Positions 16,392 to 25,652 are shown, counted from the stretch's first letter. The stretch is DNA of 35,680 bases from Acidobacteriota bacterium (GCA_016191015.1 JACPPM010000264.1:1-35680), one strand, 5' to 3'. Program-made: numbers and translations. Notes: generated by a model from the sequence alone, not told the origin.

Positions 16392-16940
16392 GTGAAAAGA
16401 CACCTGTCTGTTGCCCTCTTGGCGATCTCGACACTCGCGCTCCTGCCCGCAACCTCGCCTGCCGGAGACGCGTTCGTGAAGTTCGGCCTCGTCGTCAACG
16501 ACCTGGGTGAAGGGTTCGATTTTTCCGACCGCTGGCAGATCGGCGCGGGGGCCGACTGGGTCGTGGCTGACACGGTCGGCATCGGCTTCGAGGTTCAGTT
16601 CGCCTACCGCAAGTACACCATCTCGCTTCTGGGGACTGATGTCGACATCCGGGCCATTCCGCTGAACCTCTTCGGCAATGTGAAGTTCAAGCCCGAGCTC
16701 GACGGTGGGGTGCATCCGTTTGCCGGAGCCGGATTCGGGATGATGGGCAGCATCAACTCGGCCGAGGGTGGAGGAAGCACTGAGGTCGATAGCGACTTCG
16801 ACCCGGGACTTCACTTGATGGGCGGCCTGGAGCTCGGCTCGTCCGACGGTGCCGCGTTTCTCGTCGAATTCGAGCTAGCGCGGCCGGTCGTCGACGGGGC
16901 TCAGAACATCTATGTCTTCTACGGAGGCATTCGCTTCTAG
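16392..16940 (+). CDS. Small outer-membrane beta-barrel protein
   Basis: A 182-residue exported protein with a signal peptide (MKRHLSVALLAISTLALLPA, cleavage after about residue 24) and alternating hydrophobic strands. It ends in YGGIRF with a terminal phenylalanine, the usual signal for the BAM outer-membrane insertion machinery. Length and strand pattern suggest an eight-stranded OmpA/OmpX/OmpW-like barrel (porin-family beta-barrel domain). GTG 16392 follows GGAGG by six bases. Function is unknown; a structural or minor transport role is possible. It has its own apparent promoter, so it is probably independent of serA. Confidence 0.8.
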   Translation: MKRHLSVALLAISTLALLPATSPAGDAFVKFGLVVNDLGEGFDFSDRWQIGAGADWVVADTVGIGFEVQFAYRKYTISLLGTDVDIRAIPLNLFGNVKFKPELDGGVHPFAGAGFGMMGSINSAEGGGSTEVDSDFDPGLHLMGGLELGSSDGAAFLVEFELARPVVDGAQNIYVFYGGIRF

Positions 16941-16950
16941 GCGGCGTCGC

Positions 16951-16967
16951 GTCGGATCTCTACCGAC
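16951..16967 (+). terminator. Possible terminator hairpin after the outer-membrane protein gene
   Basis: GTCGG (16951-16955) pairs with CCGAC (16963-16967) around a seven-base loop, about ten bases after the stop codon, and can be extended with a small bulge. There is no T-run, so an intrinsic terminator is only possible. The rest of the 310-base gap to the kinase gene holds an AT-rich promoter-like patch (17100-17160) and nothing else I recognise. Confidence 0.3.
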
Positions 16968-17123
16968 ACGCCGTAGGCTCGGTGCGGCACGCCGGGGCGG
17001 TTCATAACGCCGCGCTGCGAAGAAAGCTCTGGTCGTTTCCTCGTGCATCGGTCTCACTGCAGACCCGGTACGTGTCTGTCCTTTCCTTCCACATATTCAG
17101 CTCACTTTTAGGAAAAATTGATC

Positions 17124-17152
17124 TTGCAATCCAATATTTGTAGGTGTAGTCT
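17124..17152 (+). promoter_or_regulatory. Candidate sigma-70 promoter for the hybrid histidine kinase
   Basis: TTGCAA (17124-17129), a 17-base spacer and TAGTCT (17147-17152) lie in an unusually AT-rich patch in otherwise GC-rich DNA. The predicted transcript would have a leader of about 90 bases. Confidence 0.35.
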
Positions 17153-17250
17153 TAAGAATACGTGAACGACAGCACGACCTCGGGGTTCCGCCCCGCAAGT
17201 GGTGAGGTGGTAGTCGTGGATTTGCGGCGAGCACGAGGGTGGTCTGTGTG

Positions 17251-20148
17251 ATGCAGCCGAATCATGCGGACCATTCCCGAACGACGGATAGAAAGGATCT
17301 TCAAAGCCCCGAGGAGCGTCTGCGCGATCTTGTCGAAGACTTGGACGCGATCGTCTGGGAAGCTGAAGCGCCGGAAGACGCACTCGGTGCCAGTGGTGCA
17401 CTGAGGTTTTCGTTCGTCAGCGGGCGGGCTGAGAGCATCCTCGGCTACCCCGTCGGACGGTGGCTCGGTGAACAGGGGCTCTGGCCCTCTGTCGTGCATC
17501 CCGACGACCGGGCGCGAGTGGAGCGCACGTATTCGACCGTTCTGCTGGAGGGACGCTACGGCGGCATCGAGTATCGGGTTGTCGCCGCCGATGGGAGAAC
17601 CGTCTGGATTCGAGACCGCGTCCATGCGGTTCGCTCAGCCGGGACCGGCCGGTTTCGCCTGCACGGGGTCATGATGGACATCAGCGATCGGGTGGAGGCG
17701 GAGAGTGCGCTGAAGAGGGGCGAGGAACGTTACCGCGCATTTGTCGAGCAGAGCACGGAGGGGATCTGGTGCTATGAGGCCGACCAACCGATGCCGGTGG
17801 ATTTCACCGAGGACGAACAGATCGACTATTTTTATGCTCACGGCCGCTTGACCGACTGCAACGCGGTCTTCGCACAGATGTACGGGTTCGACGAACCGGA
17901 GGACGTTATCGGAGCCCGCGTCGGCGATTTGCTCCCCCGTTCCGACCCGCGGAACGAGGAGTACCTGAGAGCTTTTGTTCGGGCCGGATACAGGCTTTCG
18001 GACGTCGAGTCGCATGAGGTGGATCGAGCAGGGGGCTCGAAATATTTTCTGAACAACCTGGTGGGCATCGTCGAAGACGGGCGTCTGGTACGGGCCTGGG
18101 GCACGCAGCGCAACGTCACGCAGAGCAAGCAAGCCGAAGAGGAGATCAGACGGCAGACGGTGTTCTTCCGGGAGCTGTTCAATAGCGCGCCCAATGCGAT
18201 CCTGATTGTGGACATGAATGATCGCATCGTCGACGCGAACCGTGGTTTCGAACGGACGTTTCAGTATTCGGCCGAGGAGGTGCGAGGCCGGCAGGTCAAC
18301 GACTTCATCGTTCCGCCCGATCTGGCCGTCGAAGCCTCCGACCTATCTCGCCAAGCTCTCCGGGGCGATATCGTGCGGAAAGAATCGGTGAGGAAGCGAA
18401 GGGACGGGAGCCTTTTGACGGTTTCCATACTCAGCTATCCGATCATGGTCGATGGCCGGCTGGAGGCCATCTACGCGATTTACAGCGATATTACGGAACG
18501 GACGCGAGTGAACGCGGCATTGCGCGAGGTGGCGGTTGGAGTATCGGCGGGAACCGGCGAGGCTTTTTTCCAGACGCTTGCCCGTCAGCTCACGCGCGCC
18601 CTCGACGCCGATTACGCCGTCATCGCCAGGTTCGCCACGGGATCCGAGGACCGAATCAGATCGCTCGCGGTCTGCAGGCGAGGTGAGATACTCGAGAACA
18701 TAGAGTACGATCTGGTCGGGACGCCTTGCGAGGGTGCGGCGCACGGAGCTCTTTGTTATTACGCGAATGACGTCCAGCGTTTGTTCCCCCGGGACGAGAT
18801 GCTGCGCACGATGTCGGTGGAATCGTACATGGGAGTCCCTCTGTTTGATTCGACTGGACGCGCCTTCGGGCTGATGGCAGTGCTGCACGGCCGGCCGTTG
18901 TCGAATGAGTCGCTCGCGAGATCCATGCTGCAGATCTTCGGGATGCGCGTGGCGGCCGAGCTGGAGAGGACCCAGGCGGAGGAGGCGCTGAGGCGGAGCG
19001 AGGAGCAGCTTCGACACTCGCAGAAGATGGAAGCCGTCGGGAGGCTCGCCGGTGGTATCGCCCATGACTTCAACAACCTCCTCACGGCAATCTCCGGATA
19101 CTCGGAGCTCATCCTTATTCGCATGCCGGCCAGCGACCCGCTGCGTCGACAGGTTGAGGAGATCAGGAAAGCCGGTGAGCGGGCGGCGTCGCTGACGCGA
19201 CAGCTTCTTGCCTTCAGCCGCAAGCAGGTGCTTCAGCCGCGCGTCCTCGACCTCAACGCCGTCGTCATCGAAATGGACAAGATGCTCAGGCGTCTGATTG
19301 GCGAGGATGTCCTCCTGAGCACCATCTTGCAGGACGGGTTGGGCCGGGTGAAAGCCGATCCGAGCCAGCTCGAGCAGGTCATAGTGAACCTGGCCGTCAA
19401 CGCCCGTGACGCGATGCCGCGCGGCGGCCGCCTCGTCATCCAGACTGCCAACATCCATTCCCGGGACGTGCAACCGGCTGAAGTGCCGGAATTGCGGCCA
19501 GGCGAATATGTGATGCTGGCGATCAGCGACAACGGCGTCGGTATGGAGCCCGATGTGCTCGGACGAATGTTCGAGCCCTTCTTCACCACCAAAGAAAAGG
19601 GTAAGGGGACCGGTCTCGGCCTCTCCACGGTTTATGGGATCGTCCGGCAAAGCGACGGGTATATCTCGGTCTCCAGCGCCCCGGGCCTCGGCACGACCTT
19701 CAAGATCTACCTCCCGTACGTCGCCGAGGCAGCGGATGTGCCGGCCGGCGGCGGAACCGAGGTGCAGCGAACCAGAGGAACCGAGACAATCCTGCTCGTC
19801 GAGGACGAAGACGTCGTTCGCAGGATGACCCGGGAGATTCTCGAGGGAGAGGGGTACAAAGTATTGGAAGCGGCCGACGGCCAGGAGGCGCTTCTTATCT
19901 GCGAGAAGTATGAGGGCCCGATTCAGCTTCTGTTGACTGACGTCGTGATGCCCGGATTGAACGGCCATGAGCTCGCCGAGGCTCTCTCCGAGAGCCGGCC
20001 CGGTATCCCGGTGCTCTATATGTCCGGGCATACGGGGGACACGATCATCGGGAAGGGCGCGAGGATCCGTCGCTCGGCATTCCTCCAGAAACCCTTCGTC
20101 CCCCATGCCCTTGCGCACCACGTCAGACAGTTGCTGGATGATCACTGA
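17251..20148 (+). CDS. Cytosolic hybrid sensor histidine kinase (PAS-PAS-PAS-GAF-HisKA-HATPase-REC)
   Basis: A 965-residue hybrid kinase with no membrane segment or signal peptide, so it senses something inside the cell. Residues about 21-150 are a PAS/PAC unit (GYPVGRWLG, then DISDRVEAE). About 155-295 is a second PAS-like unit (YGFDEPEDVIG). About 300-417 is a third PAS with PAC (YSDITERTR). Residues 425-572 are a GAF domain containing several cysteines. HisKA has the phospho-acceptor H605 in GGIAHDFNN; the ATPase domain shows the N-box NLAVNARDAM, the G1 box DNGVGM and the GTGLGL lid. A C-terminal receiver has phospho-acceptor D897 (LLTDVVMPGLNG) and K947 (QKPF). ATG 17251 is preferred; GTG 17248 and 17239 are alternatives. 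No output regulator is adjacent. Confidence 0.93.
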   Translation: MQPNHADHSRTTDRKDLQSPEERLRDLVEDLDAIVWEAEAPEDALGASGALRFSFVSGRAESILGYPVGRWLGEQGLWPSVVHPDDRARVERTYSTVLLEGRYGGIEYRVVAADGRTVWIRDRVHAVRSAGTGRFRLHGVMMDISDRVEAESALKRGEERYRAFVEQSTEGIWCYEADQPMPVDFTEDEQIDYFYAHGRLTDCNAVFAQMYGFDEPEDVIGARVGDLLPRSDPRNEEYLRAFVRAGYRLSDVESHEVDRAGGSKYFLNNLVGIVEDGRLVRAWGTQRNVTQSKQAEEEIRRQTVFFRELFNSAPNAILIVDMNDRIVDANRGFERTFQYSAEEVRGRQVNDFIVPPDLAVEASDLSRQALRGDIVRKESVRKRRDGSLLTVSILSYPIMVDGRLEAIYAIYSDITERTRVNAALREVAVGVSAGTGEAFFQTLARQLTRALDADYAVIARFATGSEDRIRSLAVCRRGEILENIEYDLVGTPCEGAAHGALCYYANDVQRLFPRDEMLRTMSVESYMGVPLFDSTGRAFGLMAVLHGRPLSNESLARSMLQIFGMRVAAELERTQAEEALRRSEEQLRHSQKMEAVGRLAGGIAHDFNNLLTAISGYSELILIRMPASDPLRRQVEEIRKAGERAASLTRQLLAFSRKQVLQPRVLDLNAVVIEMDKMLRRLIGEDVLLSTILQDGLGRVKADPSQLEQVIVNLAVNARDAMPRGGRLVIQTANIHSRDVQPAEVPELRPGEYVMLAISDNGVGMEPDVLGRMFEPFFTTKEKGKGTGLGLSTVYGIVRQSDGYISVSSAPGLGTTFKIYLPYVAEAADVPAGGGTEVQRTRGTETILLVEDEDVVRRMTREILEGEGYKVLEAADGQEALLICEKYEGPIQLLLTDVVMPGLNGHELAEALSESRPGIPVLYMSGHTGDTIIGKGARIRRSAFLQKPFVPHALAHHVRQLLDDH

Positions 20149-20167
20149 TGCGCCTGGACCCGGGATT

Positions 20168-20253
20168 GAGTTCAAAGTTCAAAGTTCAAAGTTCAACGAT
20201 GGTGGCGGATCCGGACTAGCACTTTGAACTTGCAACTTTGAACTTGGAACTTC
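20168..20253. repeat. TTCAAAG inverted-array element C (3' of the kinase gene)
   Basis: Begins 20 bases after the kinase stop. The left arm (20168-20196) is GAG followed by TTCAAAG units; the right arm (20220-20253) has ACTTTGAACTT units on the same strand, giving an imperfect hairpin with a 23-base spacer. Its right edge is only about 20 bases from the next start codon, so it could terminate the kinase transcript or influence the peptidase gene. Confidence 0.85.
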
Positions 20254-20273
20254 GGTCCCCGCTTTGTGCTAGT

Positions 20274-21878
20274 ATGAGCATCAGGCGTCACATGAAGACT
20301 GGGTTGCTCGGCGCGGCGTTGCTCACTCTCTGGACAACGCCCGTCCACGGCCTGAACGTGCTCGACTGGTTGAGCTCGGCCGGTGGCAATCCGCTCACAG
20401 TCCGTGCCCCGCGCTTCCTTCTGCTGGACCAGCCCCGCGGCGGACCGGCGATGGTGCACCAACTCGAGAGGACGACACGGATCGACACACCGGCGGCGGG
20501 GGAATTCGTCTACAGCTTCGGCGAGCTCTCTGCGGCCGTCAGCCTCGAGGCCGTCGATTCATCGACCGGGATTCCGTATCTGGTGCTAGTCAGTACGACC
20601 CTTCCGCGCAAGGTTCTGGCACTGCAGCCGCTCGCGCGTGGCGCCGAAGGACAGCTGACTATTGTCGACGAGAACCTGGCCGTGACGCCCGAGCCCCGCC
20701 AGGTCCGTGCGATCGACATCGATCCGGGGTCCATGTCCAATCGCTTTTTCCGAATCTATGACGGGCAGGGAATCCGCACCGTGAGGGACATCGGCAATCG
20801 GGCGCTGTTTGTCATCCCATCCGAGGCCTCAGATTCGTATCTGGCGCCACCAGAAACCAGAGGGTTCTCGGCACAGATGGCGTATCATCACCTCTCGCTC
20901 GTCCGCCGGCAGCTCGCTGAAGCCGGAATCCGTGCTCCCGAAGGACGCGCGGGGGTGTTCGTCAATGTGGCGGGCATCTCGCGAGGTATGTACTTGCGGC
21001 GCGCGCCATTTGTCCTGGCCTTCGGGGAGCGGCAGGCCGCGGACGCCGACATCCTTTACCACGAATACGGACACGCCGTTCTGGACGGCATCAACGCCCC
21101 GCTCATGCTCGAGGGCGAGAGTTTCTTCGGCTCCGCGATCCACGAAGCCTTCGGAGATGTTCTGGCGTACGTGATGAACGGTAATCCACGGATCGGCGAA
21201 TGGGGGGGCCAGACGATCCGCACCCTTCAGAACACCGCGCGATATCCTGGAGGCTGCCTCGATCCCAAGCTCGGGCAGTTCGAGCCGCACGTGGCGAGTC
21301 GAGTGATCTCGGGCATCTTCTATTCGGTGGCGCAGAGAATCGGGAGGATGGAGACCCTGAATCTTCTGGTTGACGCAGCGATGAACCTGACGGCGTTCCC
21401 GTCCTTCTACGATTTGCGCTCGGCCGCCGTCGAAGCAGCTCGCGCACGGTATGGCGAGCAGCTTGCCGAAGATATCTCGGGTCTCTTCGAGGCGAGGGGG
21501 ATCACGGCCGAGAATCTGAGCAACGATGCAGCCTTCATGGCCGGAGAGAAGATCAGTCTCCGCGACGCACACGGGAGGTACGTCGAAGAGGTGGCCGGCA
21601 GCGGATCGATCGAAGTGGTCACCGAAGGCGAGGTTCGATACTCTCGGCCCGGCTATAACCTCATCGCCGATCTCGAGCTCACCGGCCCTGCAGGTTTCGA
21701 AAAGGCCGTGGTGTTGGTCAACGGGCACTGGCCGGTGTCCAACGGCCAGATCATCGCGCCTGTCGGTCGAATCCTTTTGCGGGGGGCTCCCCCCGGAACC
21801 TACCAGATCCGCGCCCGCGTCAAGCTCGGCGGCAATCAACGAACGAGCTACCTGTACAAGAGCTTCAGTGTCAGGTAA
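20274..21878 (+). CDS. Secreted gluzincin-type metallopeptidase (M4/M36-like)
   Basis: A 534-residue exported protein. The zinc motif HEYGH (H263, E264, H267) is followed 24 residues later by HEAFGD (E291), the arrangement of thermolysin-like gluzincins in which the third ligand is Glu. The N-terminal 230 residues probably form a propeptide or prodomain; the C-terminus (about 430-534) is a beta-rich domain. The start is uncertain. ATG 20274 gives MSIRRHMKTGLLGAALLTLW as signal peptide. ATG 20292 is equally possible, because an extended -10-like TGCTAGTAT (20267-20275) overlaps the first ATG. Neither has a Shine-Dalgarno sequence. A still longer frame from 20238 begins inside the repeat and is rejected. 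It is convergent with mrfB, with 18 bases between. Confidence 0.75.
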   Translation: MSIRRHMKTGLLGAALLTLWTTPVHGLNVLDWLSSAGGNPLTVRAPRFLLLDQPRGGPAMVHQLERTTRIDTPAAGEFVYSFGELSAAVSLEAVDSSTGIPYLVLVSTTLPRKVLALQPLARGAEGQLTIVDENLAVTPEPRQVRAIDIDPGSMSNRFFRIYDGQGIRTVRDIGNRALFVIPSEASDSYLAPPETRGFSAQMAYHHLSLVRRQLAEAGIRAPEGRAGVFVNVAGISRGMYLRRAPFVLAFGERQAADADILYHEYGHAVLDGINAPLMLEGESFFGSAIHEAFGDVLAYVMNGNPRIGEWGGQTIRTLQNTARYPGGCLDPKLGQFEPHVASRVISGIFYSVAQRIGRMETLNLLVDAAMNLTAFPSFYDLRSAAVEAARARYGEQLAEDISGLFEARGITAENLSNDAAFMAGEKISLRDAHGRYVEEVAGSGSIEVVTEGEVRYSRPGYNLIADLELTGPAGFEKAVVLVNGHWPVSNGQIIAPVGRILLRGAPPGTYQIRARVKLGGNQRTSYLYKSFSVR

Positions 21879-21896
21879 TCGCGACGGGGTCTCTGC

Positions 21897-23240
21897 CTAA
21901 TTTTCGGGATCGTCTCGCTGCCGAGCGAGCCTCCTGACCAGCCGCTCCAGCCGTTTCTCGAAATCGACGCGATGACGATCCAGTTTCGGCTCGTGAGGAT
22001 GCCGCTCAGAGAGACGGGTGATTCTTTCGAGCGCATCGCGGACGACCGCCTGCGCGTCCGTGAACCGCCGCTCCTGTCGCTCGAGGTGGATCGCCATGTT
22101 CTTCATGAACTCGAGCGCCGCTAACCCGTCCTCCTCGGCCCCGTCGCGCCAGAGCAGCATCGCCTCCTGCCGCTTCCCGGCCCTGCGGTGCATGAGTGAC
22201 GCACGCTTGATGGCCCTGATCTTGCTCTCGCCTCCGACCCCGGCCCCCAAGGCCTCGGAAAAGTAAAGCGACGACTGCTCGTAACATTCTCTACGCTCGT
22301 AGAAGAATGCCAGCCCCAGCATGTCGCGCGCATCTCGGATCGCCGCTTCGCTCCTCCGCGCCACCAGGTCGTGGCAGATCGTCAGGACACACATCATGGA
22401 GAGGATATCGAGCCGGTTGTGGTGGAACACCTTGGAGATCCAGTAGGGGTTCTGTGTTTTCAGATACTCGAAGTAGACCTGCGGAATGTCGGCGCCCGGG
22501 ACATCCCCGTGCCGTTCGACGCCCAGCAGGTTCTCTTCGAGGCTGCGCAGTGAGCAGCTCTCGAGGCGTTCGCCCCAGATCTGGCGGGCCGGGTAGAGCA
22601 TGTCCAGATGCGGCAGACCACTCAACCTTGTTCGTCGACGCCCGAGCACGAAACGGCTTTCGAGCAGCGGCAGGTCGAAGGCGCGGCCGTTAAACGTCAC
22701 GACTGCATCGAACCTCTCGAGGAAATCCTCCACGTTAGCCAGGATCTCCGGCTCGTCCGCGAAATCCCGCATGAAATACTGGCGGATGCGGAACTCATCA
22801 TCCGCAAAGAAACCAAGCCCGGTGAGGAACGCGTAGTTGGATGCCCCGGCCGAGAGGCCTGTTGTTTCGAGATCGAGGTACAGGATTCGCGAGGGGTCAA
22901 TCCCGCAGAATCGGTCGTCTCGGCTGATCAACGCGAGAATCTCACCAGTCAACTCGAGACCAGCGCCGATCCTGGTACGGCCATGATAGGAGTCGATCGC
23001 GAGGGGACATTCTCCCGGAGATCCGTGGTCGAACTGGCTGAGGTCTAACGGCTCTTCATGCGGCCGAGGTTCCTCGTCATCTTGACGGGCATTCCGCGCC
23101 TCTGCGCGAGCCGTGCGGGCCGAGTCCCGCGCCATCGAGCTCTGGATGAGGCGTTCGAGCTTCTCCTTGAGGCTTCCGGTCTCCGATTCCTGGATGTGCT
23201 GCCACTCCTCTTCGATGATCTTCTTCCTGTCCTGGTTCAT
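21897..23240 (-). CDS. mrfB: YprB/MrfB-type DEDD 3'-5' exonuclease with helical repeat tail
   Basis: A 447-residue RNase H-fold exonuclease. Motif I is YLDLETTG (D123, E125), motif II TFNGRAFDLPLLESRF (D189), and motif III FHHNRLDIL (H273/H274, D278), a DEDDh-type site. Residues about 300-447 are helical and TPR-like. In Bacillus subtilis YprB (MrfB) works with the helicase YprA (MrfA) in removing mitomycin C adducts independently of UvrABC; here the homologous genes are adjacent and in the same order. ATG 23240 is 29 bases after the mrfA stop. The frame stays open further upstream, but those starts would overlap mrfA and lack a binding site. Neither start has a strong Shine-Dalgarno sequence. 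Confidence 0.88.
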   Translation of the reverse strand: MNQDRKKIIEEEWQHIQESETGSLKEKLERLIQSSMARDSARTARAEARNARQDDEEPRPHEEPLDLSQFDHGSPGECPLAIDSYHGRTRIGAGLELTGEILALISRDDRFCGIDPSRILYLDLETTGLSAGASNYAFLTGLGFFADDEFRIRQYFMRDFADEPEILANVEDFLERFDAVVTFNGRAFDLPLLESRFVLGRRRTRLSGLPHLDMLYPARQIWGERLESCSLRSLEENLLGVERHGDVPGADIPQVYFEYLKTQNPYWISKVFHHNRLDILSMMCVLTICHDLVARRSEAAIRDARDMLGLAFFYERRECYEQSSLYFSEALGAGVGGESKIRAIKRASLMHRRAGKRQEAMLLWRDGAEEDGLAALEFMKNMAIHLERQERRFTDAQAVVRDALERITRLSERHPHEPKLDRHRVDFEKRLERLVRRLARQRDDPEN

Positions 23241-23269
23241 GGAGGTGCGCCTGCACTCTTGTTGCACGA

Positions 23270-25645
23270 TCAGGGCTTCGCGTCCACAAGCCCACGGAGT
23301 ATCTCCTCGACCATCCGCTTCAGGCTCCGGCCGGGGTTGATGTTCGGGCCGATGCACGAGGGGCATCCCGAGGCGCACTGGCATTGGTTGAGCACCTCCT
23401 GCGCTTCCGCCAGGAGCCGCGCGGAGAGGCGGTGGAGCGGCTCGCTGAGCCCGATCCCTCCTGGGTAATTGTCGTAGATGAAGACGACCGGCTCGAAATT
23501 GCGCGGAGGCGGCTCGCGCCGGGGTCCTGGTTGCTGGAGCGGGACCTTCGTGCGGTCATCGCAAACGGCCTCCTGCAAGTCGCGGACGTCGCACATCAGG
23601 TAGAGCGGCGCCAGATGGTGGAGAAGGAACGCCAGGCCCCAGACGGCCAAGACGCGCTCGTCCGGGCTCCCCTCGATTGAATCGATCAGCTTCTCGTTGA
23701 TCCTCAACCAGTACGAAGTGGTCTGCAGGTCGTTTTGCGGGAGCTGCTGGTTGCCGTAACCGACGTTCTCCATCGTGTTGAACTTGATCTTCTTGAAGCC
23801 GACGACCTGCCGGGCCACATGGACTTCGCCGTGAGACGACCGCCCGCCGTGCATATCATCGCCGTGGAACTCCTCGAGCACCTTGACATCCCTGTACGAA
23901 ATGGCGTCGGTGAAATAGTCGACCTCGGTCTTCTTCACGTAGGCCTTGCGCTGATCGTAATCCATCTTCTCGACGATGTACCGCTGACTTTCGAGCAGAT
24001 AGATGGCTTTTTCATGAAGCGTCGTCAGGGCCGCGCCGAAGTCAACCTCGGCGATAATCTCCGGCTTCCCCGTCTGATCGACGACGACGAAGTTGTCGGA
24101 GCTGATCGAGCGGAGGCTGACGGCGTCGGCGGGGTACGCCTCCTGGACCCAGAAGTACTTCTCCTGGCTGAGGTGCAGGAAGCCCCGATCGACGAGCATC
24201 GCGAGGATTTCTTTCAGATCGCGTTTCCCGAATCGTTCATGAGCACCGATGGGCAGCTCGAAAGCGGCGCATTTCAGGTGATCGAGAAAGATGCTGAGAT
24301 TGTCCGGGTTGATGAGGCCCATCTCGGGGTTCTGGGAGAAAAAATACGAGGGATGGTTGACGATGAACTGGTCGAGCGGGCTCGAGCTCGCCACGAGCAC
24401 CGCGAGTGACGGGGCGTTGCGACGCCCTGATCTGCCCGCCTGCTGCCAGGTCGAGCTGATCGTGCCGGGGTAGCCGGCCATGATCGAAACGTCGAGATGA
24501 CCGACATCGATGCCGAGCTCGAGGGCGTTGGTCGAGACAACCCCTCGGATCTCACCCGATCGAAGCCCTTCCTCGATCTCGCGCCGGCGTTTCGGCAGGT
24601 AGCCGCCGCGGTACCCGCGAACCGAGTCCGCGTCGAGGACACTCTTCTCGAGGTCCTGCTTCAGATACGACAGGAGCACTTCGGTGTGAAGCCGGCTGCC
24701 GGCGAAGATGATCGTCTGAAACCCGTTCTTGATCAGGCGGGCAGCGAGTGAGCGCGCCTCCTGGAGATACGACCGCCGGATCCCCAGCTCACGGTCGACG
24801 ACCGGCGGGTTGTAGAAGACGAAGTATTTCTCGGCCGCCGGAGAGCCGTTGCGATCGATCAACTCGACATCGCTTTCGGTGATGGCCATCGCCAGCTCTC
24901 GGGGGTTGCCGATCGTAGCCGAGGAGCAGAGGAAGCGGGGGCTGCTGCCGTAGAAGGCGCAGATCCGCTTCAGACGGCGCAACACGTTGCACAGATGACT
25001 TCCGAAGACGCCCCGATACGTATGCAGCTCGTCGATCACCACGAACTCGAGGTTTTCCAGAAACCGCGCCCACTTCGTGTGGCACGGCAGAATCCCGGCG
25101 TGCAGCATGTCGGGGTTGGTGAACGCGATGTGCGATTCGGACCTGATCGCCTTCCTCGCATCACTCGGCGTATCCCCATCGTACGTATAGGTCTTCAGCG
25201 GCGTCGGAAGATAGTTGCTGAGGCGCTTCATTTCCGCGAGCTGGTCCTGGGCCAGTGCCTTCGTCGGGAAGAGATAGAACGCGCGTGCGGATGGCTTCCT
25301 CAGAATCTTGTCAATGACGGGGAGGTTGTAGCACAGTGTCTTTCCCGATGCGGTTGGAGTCACAACGACGACGTTCTTGCCGGCCTGCGCCGCCTCGGCC
25401 GCCATCGCCTGATGGACGTAGAGTTGATCGATGCCGCTGCGCAGGAGCGCTTCGCGAAGCCCGTCGTGGAGAGTCCTCGGGATCTCGGCAAACTCTCCTT
25501 CGCGAGCGGGCATCTGGCGCACAGCCGTGATACGGCCAGATGCGCGGTACCGGTCCTCCAGCTCCCGAACCGCTTCCGTGATCGACTCGATGCGCGAGTA
25601 GAGTTGGAGCTGTGATTCGCTGCTTCCCTCGGGCAGTTCTTTCAT
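23270..25645 (-). CDS. mrfA: DEAD/DEAH-box DNA repair helicase MrfA (YprA type, DUF1998)
   Basis: A 791-residue superfamily 2 helicase. Motif I is TPTASGKT (96-103), motif II DELH (205-208), motif III SSAT, motif V ALELGIDVG and motif VI QQAGRSGRR. The C-terminus has the four-cysteine zinc signature of the family, C755, C757, C761 and C764 (CQCASGCPSC), in the DUF1998/MrfA zinc-binding domain. B. subtilis MrfA is a 3'-5' helicase acting with MrfB on mitomycin C lesions. I placed the start at ATG 25645, though the frame stays open upstream. The protein homology begins here, and TATAAT sits seven bases before this ATG, so the message would be leaderless. mrfB follows on the same strand. The gene is divergent from the blaI-like gene. 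Confidence 0.93.
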   Translation of the reverse strand: MKELPEGSSESQLQLYSRIESITEAVRELEDRYRASGRITAVRQMPAREGEFAEIPRTLHDGLREALLRSGIDQLYVHQAMAAEAAQAGKNVVVVTPTASGKTLCYNLPVIDKILRKPSARAFYLFPTKALAQDQLAEMKRLSNYLPTPLKTYTYDGDTPSDARKAIRSESHIAFTNPDMLHAGILPCHTKWARFLENLEFVVIDELHTYRGVFGSHLCNVLRRLKRICAFYGSSPRFLCSSATIGNPRELAMAITESDVELIDRNGSPAAEKYFVFYNPPVVDRELGIRRSYLQEARSLAARLIKNGFQTIIFAGSRLHTEVLLSYLKQDLEKSVLDADSVRGYRGGYLPKRRREIEEGLRSGEIRGVVSTNALELGIDVGHLDVSIMAGYPGTISSTWQQAGRSGRRNAPSLAVLVASSSPLDQFIVNHPSYFFSQNPEMGLINPDNLSIFLDHLKCAAFELPIGAHERFGKRDLKEILAMLVDRGFLHLSQEKYFWVQEAYPADAVSLRSISSDNFVVVDQTGKPEIIAEVDFGAALTTLHEKAIYLLESQRYIVEKMDYDQRKAYVKKTEVDYFTDAISYRDVKVLEEFHGDDMHGGRSSHGEVHVARQVVGFKKIKFNTMENVGYGNQQLPQNDLQTTSYWLRINEKLIDSIEGSPDERVLAVWGLAFLLHHLAPLYLMCDVRDLQEAVCDDRTKVPLQQPGPRREPPPRNFEPVVFIYDNYPGGIGLSEPLHRLSARLLAEAQEVLNQCQCASGCPSCIGPNINPGRSLKRMVEEILRGLVDAKP

Positions 25646-25652
25646 CCCGAGT

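Noticed and set aside
18343-20175. 610-codon open frame antisense to the histidine kinase
   Set aside because: A frame shadow of a GC-rich gene; the sense strand has complete kinase motifs and the antisense frame has no recognisable domain.
20238-20273. Earlier TTG start for the metallopeptidase
   Set aside because: It lies inside the TTCAAAG repeat, has no ribosome binding site, and would put a non-signal sequence before the signal peptide.
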